Both the position numbers and the translations under genes were made by a program. From IMG/VR virus record IMGVR_UViG_3300030090_002429, positions 1-21,136 of that record: DNA of 21,136 bases, one strand, 5' to 3'. This document shows, one piece after another, positions 6,000 through 12,871 of the stretch (its first letter is position 1; each line of letters begins with the position of its first letter). A model generated the notes under the pieces. The model made no database searches and was not told the DNA's origin. It saw only the letters and a list, made by a program, of their open reading frames with translations. This stretch comes from a virus.

Positions 6000-6183
6000 A
6001 ACTCCACTCCTTCAATTCACGCTCAAGCGCCATTTCTTCTAGACGTCTGTCAATCAATGGCCGCTTGGCGTAGTGTTTTTCGGTCGCATACACGTCGTTG
6101 CGGATGCGGCTCTGGAATTTGGTTTCGCTGCCGCCGCCCTGAATGTGGCGGCCTGTGAAGCTGGGGATGGTGTAGGTGGTCAT
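5992..6183 (-). CDS. Small charged hypothetical protein
   Basis: Sixty-three residues from ATG 6183, joined by an ATGA overlap to the upstream gene. The open frame extends to 6228, but this start is favoured by the overlap. The sequence begins MTTYTIPSFTGRHIQGGGSE and ends in a charged helix (RLEEMALERELKEWSYD). No Cys pairs, membrane segments or known motif are present. The upstream SD is weak, so translation probably depends on coupling. Function unknown. Confidence 0.65.
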   Translation of the reverse strand: MTTYTIPSFTGRHIQGGGSETKFQSRIRNDVYATEKHYAKRPLIDRRLEEMALERELKEWSYD

Positions 6184-6413
6184 AATATACCTACGGTAGA
6201 AGATGCTGTTTTTGAGGATATTCGCCAAATATGCCCGCAGTTTTTACATTCAGCCTTGTAACCGCCGCGAGGCCCCTTGATAACTCTTACGTGCTCCCAT
6301 GTTCCCTTATAACTGTACACCAATGGATCACCTGAGTAGGTGGTTCTTGTTCCATACTTTTTCCACGCTGCTTCGTAACAAACAACGCATCTAGCAGATC
6401 TCTTCCTGGTCAT
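6180..6413 (-). CDS. Small zinc-ribbon protein
   Basis: Seventy-seven residues from ATG 6413. This start is chosen because GGAGGAGGAAGTG precedes it; the longer open frame to 6551 overlaps another gene. Two Cys pairs, C9-x-x-C12 and C56-x-x-C59 (followed by GHIW), form a four-Cys zinc ribbon pattern. The N-terminus is basic. A hairpin (6429-6445) sits just before the SD and may limit translation. Such proteins may bind DNA or modulate host proteins, but no target can be named. Confidence 0.72.
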   Translation of the reverse strand: MTRKRSARCVVCYEAAWKKYGTRTTYSGDPLVYSYKGTWEHVRVIKGPRGGYKAECKNCGHIWRISSKTASSTVGIL

Positions 6414-6428
6414 CACTTCCTCCTCCAT

Positions 6429-6445
6429 GCCCGCGCTAGGCGGGC
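6429..6445. other. Hairpin directly upstream of a Shine-Dalgarno
   Basis: GCCCGC (6429-6434) and GCGGGC (6440-6445) form a perfect 6-bp GC stem with a 5-base loop. In the minus-strand transcript it ends two or three bases before the GGAGGAGG that serves the gene at 6413. There is no T-tract, so a translational or processing role is more likely than termination. Confidence 0.5.
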
Positions 6446-6453
6446 GGGGTTGT

Positions 6454-6903
6454 TTAATCGAATCGGTAGTGGCCGTGAACCACCTCGTGAGTATCTGGAA
6501 TAACGCGATCACCATGGCTGTCCGGATTGATTGACTCAATATCCAATCCATCCGCTTTTTTCGTAAAATCCTCCAGTATCGCGATCTCTCGCCTCATGTG
6601 ATTAATCTGCTTTCGCTTAAGCATCATTAAATGGTCAAAGGCGTCAGGAAGGGTCTTGAATGCTACTCGGCTACCAACCTTGGCGACCTTGTGTATCTTT
6701 TCGCCGCTTCGCTTAGCAGCCTGTAAGAGGCTTTCATCTTCGCGCTGATAGCTCCTAATATAGCCAGCCCTCGTTTTCTCAATGCACCAATGCCAGCATT
6801 CAGATTCGTGGATGCTAACTAACTCCTTGGTGATAACATTGATTCCTTGCTCGTCTATCGCGAGGCGCATCTTGTAAAAAACATCATGATCTCTCACTAA
6901 CAT
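6454..6903 (-). CDS. Hypothetical accessory protein
   Basis: A 149-residue protein. ATG 6903 is very close to its SD (AGGAGG), and the GTG two codons later has better spacing, so the true start may be either. The sequence is mostly charged and helical, with a Trp/His/Cys patch (SECWHWCIEK, about residues 34-43) and a long predicted helix (DAFDHLMMLKRKQINHMRRE). It has its own leader element upstream (6926-6990). It is AT-richer than the surrounding head genes and interrupts the portal-to-capsid order, so it looks like an inserted accessory gene. No family recognised. Confidence 0.72.
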   Translation of the reverse strand: MLVRDHDVFYKMRLAIDEQGINVITKELVSIHESECWHWCIEKTRAGYIRSYQREDESLLQAAKRSGEKIHKVAKVGSRVAFKTLPDAFDHLMMLKRKQINHMRREIAILEDFTKKADGLDIESINPDSHGDRVIPDTHEVVHGHYRFD

Positions 6904-6925
6904 CCCTCCTCTCTAGTTATACATC

Positions 6926-6990
6926 AACAATAAACCCCAGCGGCTGCCGGGGCTAATGGTATTTTTTTATCGTGTAGCGGTGGATGATAG
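6926..6990 (-). promoter_or_regulatory. Recurring leader element, copy E2
   Basis: Minus strand: ATTAGC (6957-6952), a 19-bp spacer able to form a CCCC/GGGG hairpin, TATTGT (6932-6927). The 3' flank on the plus strand, GGTATTTTTTTATCG, matches E1 closely. It fills the gap between the Mu gpF-like gene and the gene at 6903. Confidence 0.5.
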
Positions 6991-6993
6991 GGG

Positions 6994-7899
6994 TTAGCTA
7001 TCAGGCTCAAACGCGGCGCGCTGTTTTTGCATGCGTTCTTTTAGCGGGCCAAGGATGGGCTGGCCTGATTCGTCTAGGAGTACGCTTTGCTGCGAGCAGC
7101 GGCAATTTATCGATTCACCCCCCTGGCTATAAAACTCCGCAACCTCCTGCGCACTGAATGTGCGCCCATGTTTGGAAGCGTGGCTTTGGCGTGTGCTCGG
7201 CAGTAATGCGCTGTACCACAACATAGCCGTGCGAATGCCTAAGCGCTCTTGTGCGTCTTGATTCTCGTCTCGTGCAGCTCTGCGCAGCGCTGAAGTCACC
7301 TCAGTCCTAGCGATACGCTCTGCTCTGCTCTCGCTAACCTTAAACCGCGCCCGTATATCCTTCGCCACCGTACGCGGATTCAGCCCATCCTCAACGCCCT
7401 GGCTAAGCACACGCCCCAGCTCCGTAGCCGTATCGCCGTTGAATGAGTCCATCTGCTCGAACACCCGCGAACGAATCAACGCCACCCGCCGCTGCCACGG
7501 CTCCGACGCCAAGACCTGCGTTATCTCCCGCGTATAGTCATCCGTCAGCGCCGCTAACTGTGCCACGGCGGTTCCGGTGCCTGCTTCATACGCTAGCACC
7601 GTTTGCGCGGCCATATAATCCGGTGGCACCTCGATGCCCAGGCGACGGCGAATCTCCTCAACAATAAGTCGCAGCTCCTCCACGCTAATTAGGTATTCGT
7701 AGCGCGTTTCGTTGACCACATAGCCCGGCACTTGAGCGTTAATCGTGATCTCACGCTTTGGTATCTCCTCAAAACGCTCTAGCACCCATCGGCGAACGTC
7801 GCGCAAGCCGCGTTTTAAGCGGCTCACGGTCTGTTGTTGCAGGCGGGCGTGCCCCACTGGGTTCTCTGTGTTTCGGGGCAGGGTGGGGTATTTAGGCAT
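6994..7899 (-). CDS. Phage Mu gpF-like minor head protein
   Basis: A 301-residue protein. The C-terminal domain (about residues 140-275) carries the Mu F-type head morphogenesis pattern: a helical part ending RAERIARTEVTSALRRAA (191-208), then a metal-site-like run with His240 and His244 in TRQSHASKHGRTF, and Cys266 and Cys268 in INCRC. The N-terminal half is helical and variable. Proteins of this family are minor capsid components that act with the portal in head assembly. The gene follows the portal with five tiny genes between. It starts at ATG 7899 with an ATGCCTAA overlap to the zinc-ribbon gene upstream. Length is normal for the family. Confidence 0.87.
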   Translation of the reverse strand: MPKYPTLPRNTENPVGHARLQQQTVSRLKRGLRDVRRWVLERFEEIPKREITINAQVPGYVVNETRYEYLISVEELRLIVEEIRRRLGIEVPPDYMAAQTVLAYEAGTGTAVAQLAALTDDYTREITQVLASEPWQRRVALIRSRVFEQMDSFNGDTATELGRVLSQGVEDGLNPRTVAKDIRARFKVSESRAERIARTEVTSALRRAARDENQDAQERLGIRTAMLWYSALLPSTRQSHASKHGRTFSAQEVAEFYSQGGESINCRCSQQSVLLDESGQPILGPLKERMQKQRAAFEPDS

Positions 7900-8044
7900 T
7901 GTGACCGCCAGTCATAAATGTTCTATGCCCACACCCTGGGCAGCGCTTTGATGAGCCACCTTTCTTTATGTCTTTTGCTGTCGGCTCACTCATCTTCGCC
8001 TTAGTTACAGGCTTTAAGCATCTCATGCATATGTAATGATTCAT
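7892..8044 (-). CDS. Tiny zinc-ribbon protein between portal and gpF-like genes
   Basis: Fifty residues from ATG 8044 (sequence begins MNHYICMRCLKPVTKAK). The four Cys, C6-x-x-C9 and C35-x-x-C38 with GH after the last pair, give a clean zinc-ribbon pattern. The start has GAGGGG eight bases upstream and overlaps the preceding 27-residue frame as ATGA; the end overlaps the gpF-like gene as ATGCCTAA. Junctions on both sides support it as real in spite of its size. The basic middle suggests nucleic-acid contact. Function unknown. Confidence 0.65.
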   Translation of the reverse strand: MNHYICMRCLKPVTKAKMSEPTAKDIKKGGSSKRCPGCGHRTFMTGGHNA

Positions 8045-8124
8045 CCCGCCATCCCCTCAATTAACAACATTCCGCCCATCCCACCTACGCCCACGGTCAG
8101 CATCACCACACAAATAACGGTCAT
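8041..8124 (-). CDS. Possible 27-residue single-pass membrane peptide
   Basis: ATG 8124 to the stop at 8041. The peptide begins MTVICVVMLTVGVGGMGGML and is almost wholly hydrophobic with Gly repeats, fitting one membrane span. Its stop overlaps the next start as ATGA. It shares bases 8057-8124 with the larger frame 8057-8248 in a different register, and its SD is weak, so one of the two may not be expressed. Confidence 0.4.
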   Translation of the reverse strand: MTVICVVMLTVGVGGMGGMLLIEGMAG

Positions 8125-8248
8125 GCCAAACCAATCCGGCAGCGCGGCACCCTAACGGGCTATGATTGCTGGGCAATCGAGCGGCCAGATACCACTTGTC
8201 TAGCGTTGCGGTTGCGGCTACCCAGCGCCATGTTTGCAAGATGGTCAT
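8057..8248 (-). CDS. Small hypothetical protein, Trp/Cys/Arg-rich
   Basis: Sixty-three residues from ATG 8248, which overlaps the preceding stop as ATGA. The sequence begins MTILQTWRWVAATATLDKWY and continues with SNHSPLGCRAAGLVWHDRYL. It has no recognised motif. The composition (many Trp, Arg, Cys) is unusual but the start junction is typical of this operon. Confidence is reduced because it overlaps the 27-residue membrane frame at its 3' end. Confidence 0.5.
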   Translation of the reverse strand: MTILQTWRWVAATATLDKWYLAARLPSNHSPLGCRAAGLVWHDRYLCGDADRGRRWDGRNVVN

Positions 8249-8358
8249 ACTACCCCCTTAGGCCGCATATCCAGCCACTTCATCTGCAAATACCACTGAA
8301 ACGCAGCCACCTCTTGGTATTTGGCGGTTTCGTACCAGTGTTGGTGTGTTTCGGTCAT
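8245..8358 (-). CDS. Tiny 37-residue hypothetical protein
   Basis: ATG 8358 overlaps the stop of the DUF551-like gene as ATGA, and its own stop overlaps the next ATG (8248) in the same way. The sequence, MTETHQHWYETAKYQEVAAF followed by QWYLQMKWLDMRPKGVV, is a single amphipathic, aromatic-rich helix without a membrane span. Precise coupling at both ends supports translation. Function unknown. Confidence 0.6.
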   Translation of the reverse strand: MTETHQHWYETAKYQEVAAFQWYLQMKWLDMRPKGVV

Positions 8359-8621
8359 TGTGGTGGCTCCGGAAGTGGCATCCAGTGGGTAGGCTTAAAA
8401 CAATCCCCGATTGGCTCATGGTGCGGATCGTATTCATGGTCGCCAATTTCTGTCCAGTGCTTCCATTGGTCATCTTCAAATATGCAGTCTGTAAGCCTTT
8501 GATCATCACCATCTGTGAAATATTTTTCAAAGTATGCGTTATACCTGGGTACGGCTACTACCCATAAATCTACCATCGTTCCATCAAGTGGCGCTGTATC
8601 AATCGGCTGCCATTCGCTCAT
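8355..8621 (-). CDS. DUF551-like protein
   Basis: Eighty-eight residues from ATG 8621. The open frame extends to 8651, but GGAGAATATG precedes this start. The ends match DUF551: an N-terminal MSEWQPIDTAPLDGT and a C-terminal THWMPLPEPP. DUF551 proteins are frequent in phages and prophages and have no proven biochemical function. The middle here is longer and more acidic than in short members. The 5' end overlaps the portal gene by 23 bases, and the 3' end is coupled by ATGA to the 37-residue gene. Confidence 0.82.
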   Translation of the reverse strand: MSEWQPIDTAPLDGTMVDLWVVAVPRYNAYFEKYFTDGDDQRLTDCIFEDDQWKHWTEIGDHEYDPHHEPIGDCFKPTHWMPLPEPPQ

Positions 8622-10002
8622 CATATTCTCCATTATCATCACCCAAATCATCCGCAGGCACCTCAGGCTCTGTCAGCGCCTCCCACCCAATAATAGCCCG
8701 CAATTCGTCACCTGTCGCGATAATCTCCCCGGTGCCTGCCATGTTTTTAACGGCCTCGGTAGCGGTCTTTAGCATCGCCAGTTTATCAGCAAGCGAGGCG
8801 TCGTTCAGCTCAGACCACATCACTTCGTATTCATCTCCCGGCACGGGTGGAATGATGCGGTATTCCATCAGTCGGTCGATAAAGCGGCGAATATCCGTTT
8901 GCAGGTCGCCCCCCCGGCGCGCCTGACAGCGGTTATTAAAGTCATCCTGGTCTTCGGTGCTTGCCCGCTCGCCCTGCTGATTGCCGATAAGCACCTTCGT
9001 CGGTATTTCCAACGACGCAGCGATGCATTGTACCTGTATCTCGAAATGCTCTTTCGGCTGGGGGACGTTAGCCACCAGCGGGTTAATTTTGCCCCCGGTC
9101 GTGAACGCTGCTGCGTCAATGACCGAGTTTAGGTCGGCCATCATCTCGTTCAGGCGTTCGTTCAGCTCATCCATGCCGACGCCATACGACCGGGCAAGCT
9201 CTGGCAGGCTCTGTGAGTCGCTATACTCAACGCTTAACTGCCGTGAAGCATTCTTCAGAAAACCTTCGCCGCTGCCCCCGGTAATTTTCACTACCGAAAC
9301 GAAGTCGTTATACGCCGCTTCCAGCTCGCTAACGCCTTCCCGGTAATCGCCTACAATCACGACACGGCTATGGTGAATCGTCACGCTACGGGCTGGCGGT
9401 GGTGTGTCTGCGGTCTGAACGTTGCCCTCGTTGTAGTTCCACGTTGTAGGCTGGCCGTAGCGCGGGCTGTTGGGGTTTTCATCCCATGTTCCAGGCGTTA
9501 ATTGCCCTTCCCATGCCGGGATAATCTCAATCAGGTCACCACCGGGCTGCAACTCTTCATCCCATCGCGCATTGTCAGCCACTCGCAGGATTAAACCAGA
9601 GTAAGCCCCCACCATCCGGCGGCGGTCAGCATCCTGGAATTTCTGCCAGACGTTCAGGCGCTTGAACAGCTTTCGAACGTCGCGTTCCCACGGTTTTTCG
9701 GTGGTCTTTTCGTCCGTCGTGTCACCCTGGATGATCCATGGGTTATCCTGCCATGTTTTGCGGATCAGGCGATTGACGCCAGCTTTGGCTAGGCTGTTGC
9801 GCTGGTAGAGATTTAAGAAGTCGTAGAAGTTCAGAGTATTGGGAAATCCATAATTCTCCCAGGACTTCGGTCTTTTCGTGTCGCTGCTGGCGTTATAGCC
9901 CGCGCCATAAGCTAGCGCTTGCCGCATCGACGCCAACCGACGCTCACTCATGTACTGATTAACGGCCATCGTTAGCCGTGTTTCTTTGTCTTGCTGTGCC
10001 AT
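8599..10002 (-). CDS. Portal protein, DUF1073 (HI1409-like)
   Basis: A 467-residue protein of the DUF1073 / HI1409 phage portal type. Marks are GVNRLIRKTWQDNPW near residues 75-90, the strand RSVTIHHSRVVIVGDY, and the conserved IPTKVLIGNQQGERASTEDQ followed by RCQARR. It forms the dodecameric ring at the head vertex through which terminase packs DNA. Position, between terminase and gpF-like genes, agrees. The start is odd: ATG 10002 directly abuts the T-tract of a terminator-like hairpin and no SD is present. The later Met codons near residues 12 and 18 also lack an SD, so 10002 is kept. The acidic C-terminal tail is variable in the family. Confidence 0.9.
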   Translation of the reverse strand: MAQQDKETRLTMAVNQYMSERRLASMRQALAYGAGYNASSDTKRPKSWENYGFPNTLNFYDFLNLYQRNSLAKAGVNRLIRKTWQDNPWIIQGDTTDEKTTEKPWERDVRKLFKRLNVWQKFQDADRRRMVGAYSGLILRVADNARWDEELQPGGDLIEIIPAWEGQLTPGTWDENPNSPRYGQPTTWNYNEGNVQTADTPPPARSVTIHHSRVVIVGDYREGVSELEAAYNDFVSVVKITGGSGEGFLKNASRQLSVEYSDSQSLPELARSYGVGMDELNERLNEMMADLNSVIDAAAFTTGGKINPLVANVPQPKEHFEIQVQCIAASLEIPTKVLIGNQQGERASTEDQDDFNNRCQARRGGDLQTDIRRFIDRLMEYRIIPPVPGDEYEVMWSELNDASLADKLAMLKTATEAVKNMAGTGEIIATGDELRAIIGWEALTEPEVPADDLGDDNGEYDERMAAD

Positions 10003-10036
10003 AAAAAAGCCCCGAAGAGGTGATGTCTTGGGGCTT
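10003..10036 (-). terminator. Terminator-like hairpin abutting the portal start codon
   Basis: Minus strand: AAGCCCC (10036-10030), long loop, GGGGCTT (10013-10007), T-tract to 10003, and the next base is the A of the portal ATG. It could stop transcripts from upstream genes. A transcript starting at the promoter 10037-10045 would begin in the 5' arm and could not form it. Confidence 0.7.
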
Positions 10037-10045
10037 ATTGTAGCA
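10037..10045 (-). promoter_or_regulatory. Extended -10 promoter TGCTACAAT before portal
   Basis: Minus-strand TGCTACAAT is a close match to TGnTATAAT. The predicted start point, about seven bases downstream, falls at 10030 or so, the inner end of the hairpin 5' arm. No convincing -35 is visible. Confidence 0.55.
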
Positions 10046-10057
10046 CCTAGGCTTGAC

Positions 10058-10273
10058 TTAGTCGTCTACGCCTTGAACTCGGTCAATGCTCCACACCTCT
10101 TCTCTAAAATCCCCCCTGGGGTCGCATTGGCCTTCCGTGCCAAAAAAGTCTTCCTCGTGAAGATCATCAAGCATCATGTCTAACGGGCCAGCAATTGATT
10201 CGGCTTCGTCTTCGTCGCCTGCAATTTTAGAAAGCCTTTCTAACACTAGCTTTACGCGCTTTGAGTAGCTCAT
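10058..10273 (-). CDS. Small acidic conserved phage protein
   Basis: Seventy-one residues from ATG 10273, with GAGGAGAAAGAA upstream as SD. A basic N-terminal helix (MSYSKRVKLVLERLSKIAG) is followed by a very acidic segment (DEDEAESIAG, DDLHEEDFFG) and the stretch FFGTEGQCDPRGDFR. I recognise this stretch from small phage proteins of unknown function in Proteobacteria. The gene lies between two accessory units, just upstream of the portal, and is followed by the terminator-like hairpin. A partial E-type leader precedes it. Function unknown. Confidence 0.75.
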   Translation of the reverse strand: MSYSKRVKLVLERLSKIAGDEDEAESIAGPLDMMLDDLHEEDFFGTEGQCDPRGDFREEVWSIDRVQGVDD

Positions 10274-10283
10274 TTCTTTCTCC

Positions 10284-10335
10284 TCAATGCCGCCCTTTTG
10301 AGCGGCTTGGTATTTATCGCGCTGTGGTGTTATGG
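10284..10335 (-). promoter_or_regulatory. Partial leader element, copy E5
   Basis: Resembles the outer part of the E family (plus strand TTGGTATTTATCG near 10307-10319, then a GTGG-rich flank) with a small hairpin CCGCCC/GAGCGG, but lacks the ACAATA box. It fills the 56-base gap before the gene at 10273. Weak evidence. Confidence 0.3.
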
Positions 10336-11367
10336 GCGGCGGACGAAGCGGAAGTTTTCACCAGCGGGGGCAAAATCCCAAGCACGTACATCGCCATCGT
10401 CATCAATTAAATCAAAATCATCATCATCAGGGTCTCTCGGATCACGAACAATGTACTCCTCACCATGCGTAAAGCATCCTCCATGCGAAATAAATTGAAT
10501 AACATCCCCCGCCCGCCAATTCGCCGGGTCAGTCATATCGTCAGCTGGCCGCCCCCACTCAATATTTTCTGGCCACTTAACACAATCATCGTCTGCTGGC
10601 TGTGGTTGTTTGCGGTAGCCTTGCTGGTACAGTCGCTTGGAAAAGCTATGGAAATTATCAGACGCCTGCACATGGCTAACCATCTCCTCAACCGCGCGGT
10701 CTTCTTCGGTGGCTAATGCAGCAGAAGCGCGCTTCTGACATTCAAGGCGCGATGACTGACAGGCATTGCGTGCTATCCATTCCAAAGCTTCCATCATGCG
10801 CTCTACGCAAGTCGCTTGCGGGTGAAAACCATCATCGCGCAAATCTTCGGCGCACTGTTTGGGGCTTGGAATTGGCAAATATCCTTCCTCTGCGACTTCC
10901 TCACGATCCCCCACCTCCGGCACCCATTGTTTGCTAGTCATCTGCGGCTCATCACCAACCGCATTCGTCGCGCTCAGGATTTGGGATAGGGTGAGTTGGC
11001 GCTCTCCCCATCCTGAACCGTTATATCCATGGTACAGATTATCGATTTTCTCGCGCCATCCAAAATAAGGATAAAACTGTCCATCCGACGGATACTCCCC
11101 CTTCCCCGCCCCCGCCGCCATAAACGCTTCTGCCACGGCGTGATAGTCATCTTCGCTAAGCCCTTCGGTAGCGATGTAATCGCCTGGCTGTAATGTTACC
11201 GCCGAGCCATCCTGCTCCGCACCACTCTGCTTCTCACGCAGCACCCACCCGCCGCCATGCTGAATAACCTCGTGCGTATGCGTCAGCCCCTTCCACGTGC
11301 GTGCGCACTTGGCGTTGCCTTCGGTGGCGAACGGGTCGCCGTTGGTGCGTGTGATTAGGTTTGTCAT
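10330..11367 (-). CDS. Hypothetical accessory protein, multidomain
   Basis: A 345-residue protein from ATG 11367 with AGGAG nine bases upstream. It appears modular. Residues 1-145 contain ALTLQPGDYI-like strands (VTLQPGDYIATEGLSEDDYH) and EYPSDGQFYPYFGWRE. Residues 165-245 are Cys-containing and helical (KQCAEDLRDDGF through RASAALATEEDRA). The last 75 residues look like a small beta barrel (WRAGDVIQFISHGG, GEEYIVRDPRD, DLIDDDGDVRAWDF) as found in many phage accessory proteins. None has an assigned function. It is inserted between large terminase and portal with its own E-type leader, so it is an accessory gene in the structural region. Confidence 0.75.
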   Translation of the reverse strand: MTNLITRTNGDPFATEGNAKCARTWKGLTHTHEVIQHGGGWVLREKQSGAEQDGSAVTLQPGDYIATEGLSEDDYHAVAEAFMAAGAGKGEYPSDGQFYPYFGWREKIDNLYHGYNGSGWGERQLTLSQILSATNAVGDEPQMTSKQWVPEVGDREEVAEEGYLPIPSPKQCAEDLRDDGFHPQATCVERMMEALEWIARNACQSSRLECQKRASAALATEEDRAVEEMVSHVQASDNFHSFSKRLYQQGYRKQPQPADDDCVKWPENIEWGRPADDMTDPANWRAGDVIQFISHGGCFTHGEEYIVRDPRDPDDDDFDLIDDDGDVRAWDFAPAGENFRFVRRP

Positions 11368-11395
11368 GGTTGTTTGCTCCTGTTGTTTACTGACA

Positions 11396-11467
11396 CCCCA
11401 AACAATAAACCACCGATGGCAGGGTGGCTAATTGTAATTTCTAATGGTGTGGCGTGGTGGTGATAGG
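11396..11467 (-). promoter_or_regulatory. Recurring leader element, copy E3
   Basis: Minus strand: ATTAGC (11432-11427), 19-bp spacer with a CCACC/GGTGG hairpin, TATTGT (11407-11402), then TGGGG. It occupies the whole gap between the large terminase stop and the gene starting at 11367. Confidence 0.5.
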
Positions 11468-11473
11468 TTTTAC

Positions 11474-12871
11474 CTAACGACGTTTCTTGAGCAATACAGC
11501 AGGGCCGCTCACGTTGCCGCCTAACATATCTGACAGCGCATCCATCATTGGGTCAACCGTGTCATCGTGCTTGGCATTGGGGAAGGAGCTGGTTTCTGCC
11601 AAAAGCTCAGACAGCCACGGGGCATCTTGCGGCAAGTACACATTTCCGGACTGCACCAACGGGGCCGCATCCATCGCCCTGGTAATTTTGTCGCGGTCTC
11701 GCTGTATATCCACCACTGGCACGCCTTCGCGTTTTAGCGTTTGTATTAGCCCGGTGCCTGAAACCTTGTCCTCAACCTTCATTGACCGTAAAAAGCCAGC
11801 ATCACGAACTGCATTGTGCTTATTCCAGAATGCACGGGCATGCGTTAACAGCTCAGGGGCTTCCCATTTGCCTCGGATCATATCAATTAGATACGCTTGG
11901 CCGGATTTTGACTTACCCCAGCACTGAAAAACGCTGTAGTCGTTATGCTCTTTTGTCTTTTGAGCCGTGTCTGCGTATATGCCGCGCCACTCCATTTGCG
12001 GTAGGCGTTGATAATACTGCCACCAAGCATCTTTGAATATGCCGCCGCCAATCGGTGCCGGGCGCTGCATATATTGCCCTGCGAAGCGATAGGCGTCTGA
12101 GCTTTCCATGCGGCGCAAGTCCTCTAACGGGAACTGCTCAGGCCAGAATGACGTATCCGCATCATTGATAGCGGGAATGTTCAAGTGCTCCCAATGCTCG
12201 CCATTACCGCCGTTAAGCAAGTACCCGGATAAATCCTCTTCATGCAGCCGCTGCATGATAACGATGATAGGTGTGTCCGGGCTGTTTTTCCGGCTTTCCA
12301 TTGTTGTGCTAAACCAGTCCAGCACGTTTTGGCGCATCGTGTCACTATTGCCTTCCCCGGCTTTGTGCGGATCGTCAATTATGATTGCCCCGCCAAAGTG
12401 GTCGCGCATTTTACCCGCTCCAAAGCCAGTTATGCTCCCTTCCGCACCAGTGGCGTAAACAACCCCGCCCTCCATAGTTCTAAATTCGTCTTTCGCATTA
12501 GAGTCGTTTTGAAATGCAGGCCTGCCAAATATATTGGCATGCATTTCGTGCTGCATGATTGAACGAACATTATAGGTGTTATTTGTTGCCAGCCTTTTTG
12601 AATAGCTAGCATGAATAAATTCGCTATCAGGAAAATTCCCCATACACCAAGCTATAAAATTAATGACGGCTAACTCTGTCTTTCCAGACCTTGGCGGTAT
12701 ATTGATTATTAACCGCTTGGTCTTTCCAATAACAACCTTCTCCAATGCTGAGCATATAGCATCTTGGTGCCAATTATGCTTTAAATTTGCCCCCTTCCTG
12801 GCTTTAAACATAACCTTAGTGTATGCCAAAAGGTCAGACCTGCATTCTGCAATATCATCAGCGCTCAACAT
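11474..12871 (-). CDS. terL: Terminase large subunit
   Basis: A 465-residue packaging ATPase/nuclease, complete. Walker A is PPRSGKTE (59-66) and Walker B IIIDDPH (163-169). The nuclease domain shows acidic residues at D301 (IYADTAQKT), E367/D368 (MKVEDKVSG) and D436/D437/D440 (HDDTVD). It drives DNA into the prohead and cuts the concatemer. ATG 12871 is preferred over a GTG at 12883 because AGGTGG is well placed before it. Its first bases overlap the end of the GIY-YIG gene, so translation may be coupled to it. Length and residues are normal for the family; no intron or intein is seen. Confidence 0.95.
   Translation of the reverse strand: MLSADDIAECRSDLLAYTKVMFKARKGANLKHNWHQDAICSALEKVVIGKTKRLIINIPPRSGKTELAVINFIAWCMGNFPDSEFIHASYSKRLATNNTYNVRSIMQHEMHANIFGRPAFQNDSNAKDEFRTMEGGVVYATGAEGSITGFGAGKMRDHFGGAIIIDDPHKAGEGNSDTMRQNVLDWFSTTMESRKNSPDTPIIVIMQRLHEEDLSGYLLNGGNGEHWEHLNIPAINDADTSFWPEQFPLEDLRRMESSDAYRFAGQYMQRPAPIGGGIFKDAWWQYYQRLPQMEWRGIYADTAQKTKEHNDYSVFQCWGKSKSGQAYLIDMIRGKWEAPELLTHARAFWNKHNAVRDAGFLRSMKVEDKVSGTGLIQTLKREGVPVVDIQRDRDKITRAMDAAPLVQSGNVYLPQDAPWLSELLAETSSFPNAKHDDTVDPMMDALSDMLGGNVSGPAVLLKKRR

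Noticed and set aside
5739-6158. Plus-strand 139-codon frame
   Set aside because: Covers two coupled minus-strand genes with ATGA overlaps; its translation is rich in Arg, Cys and His without pattern.
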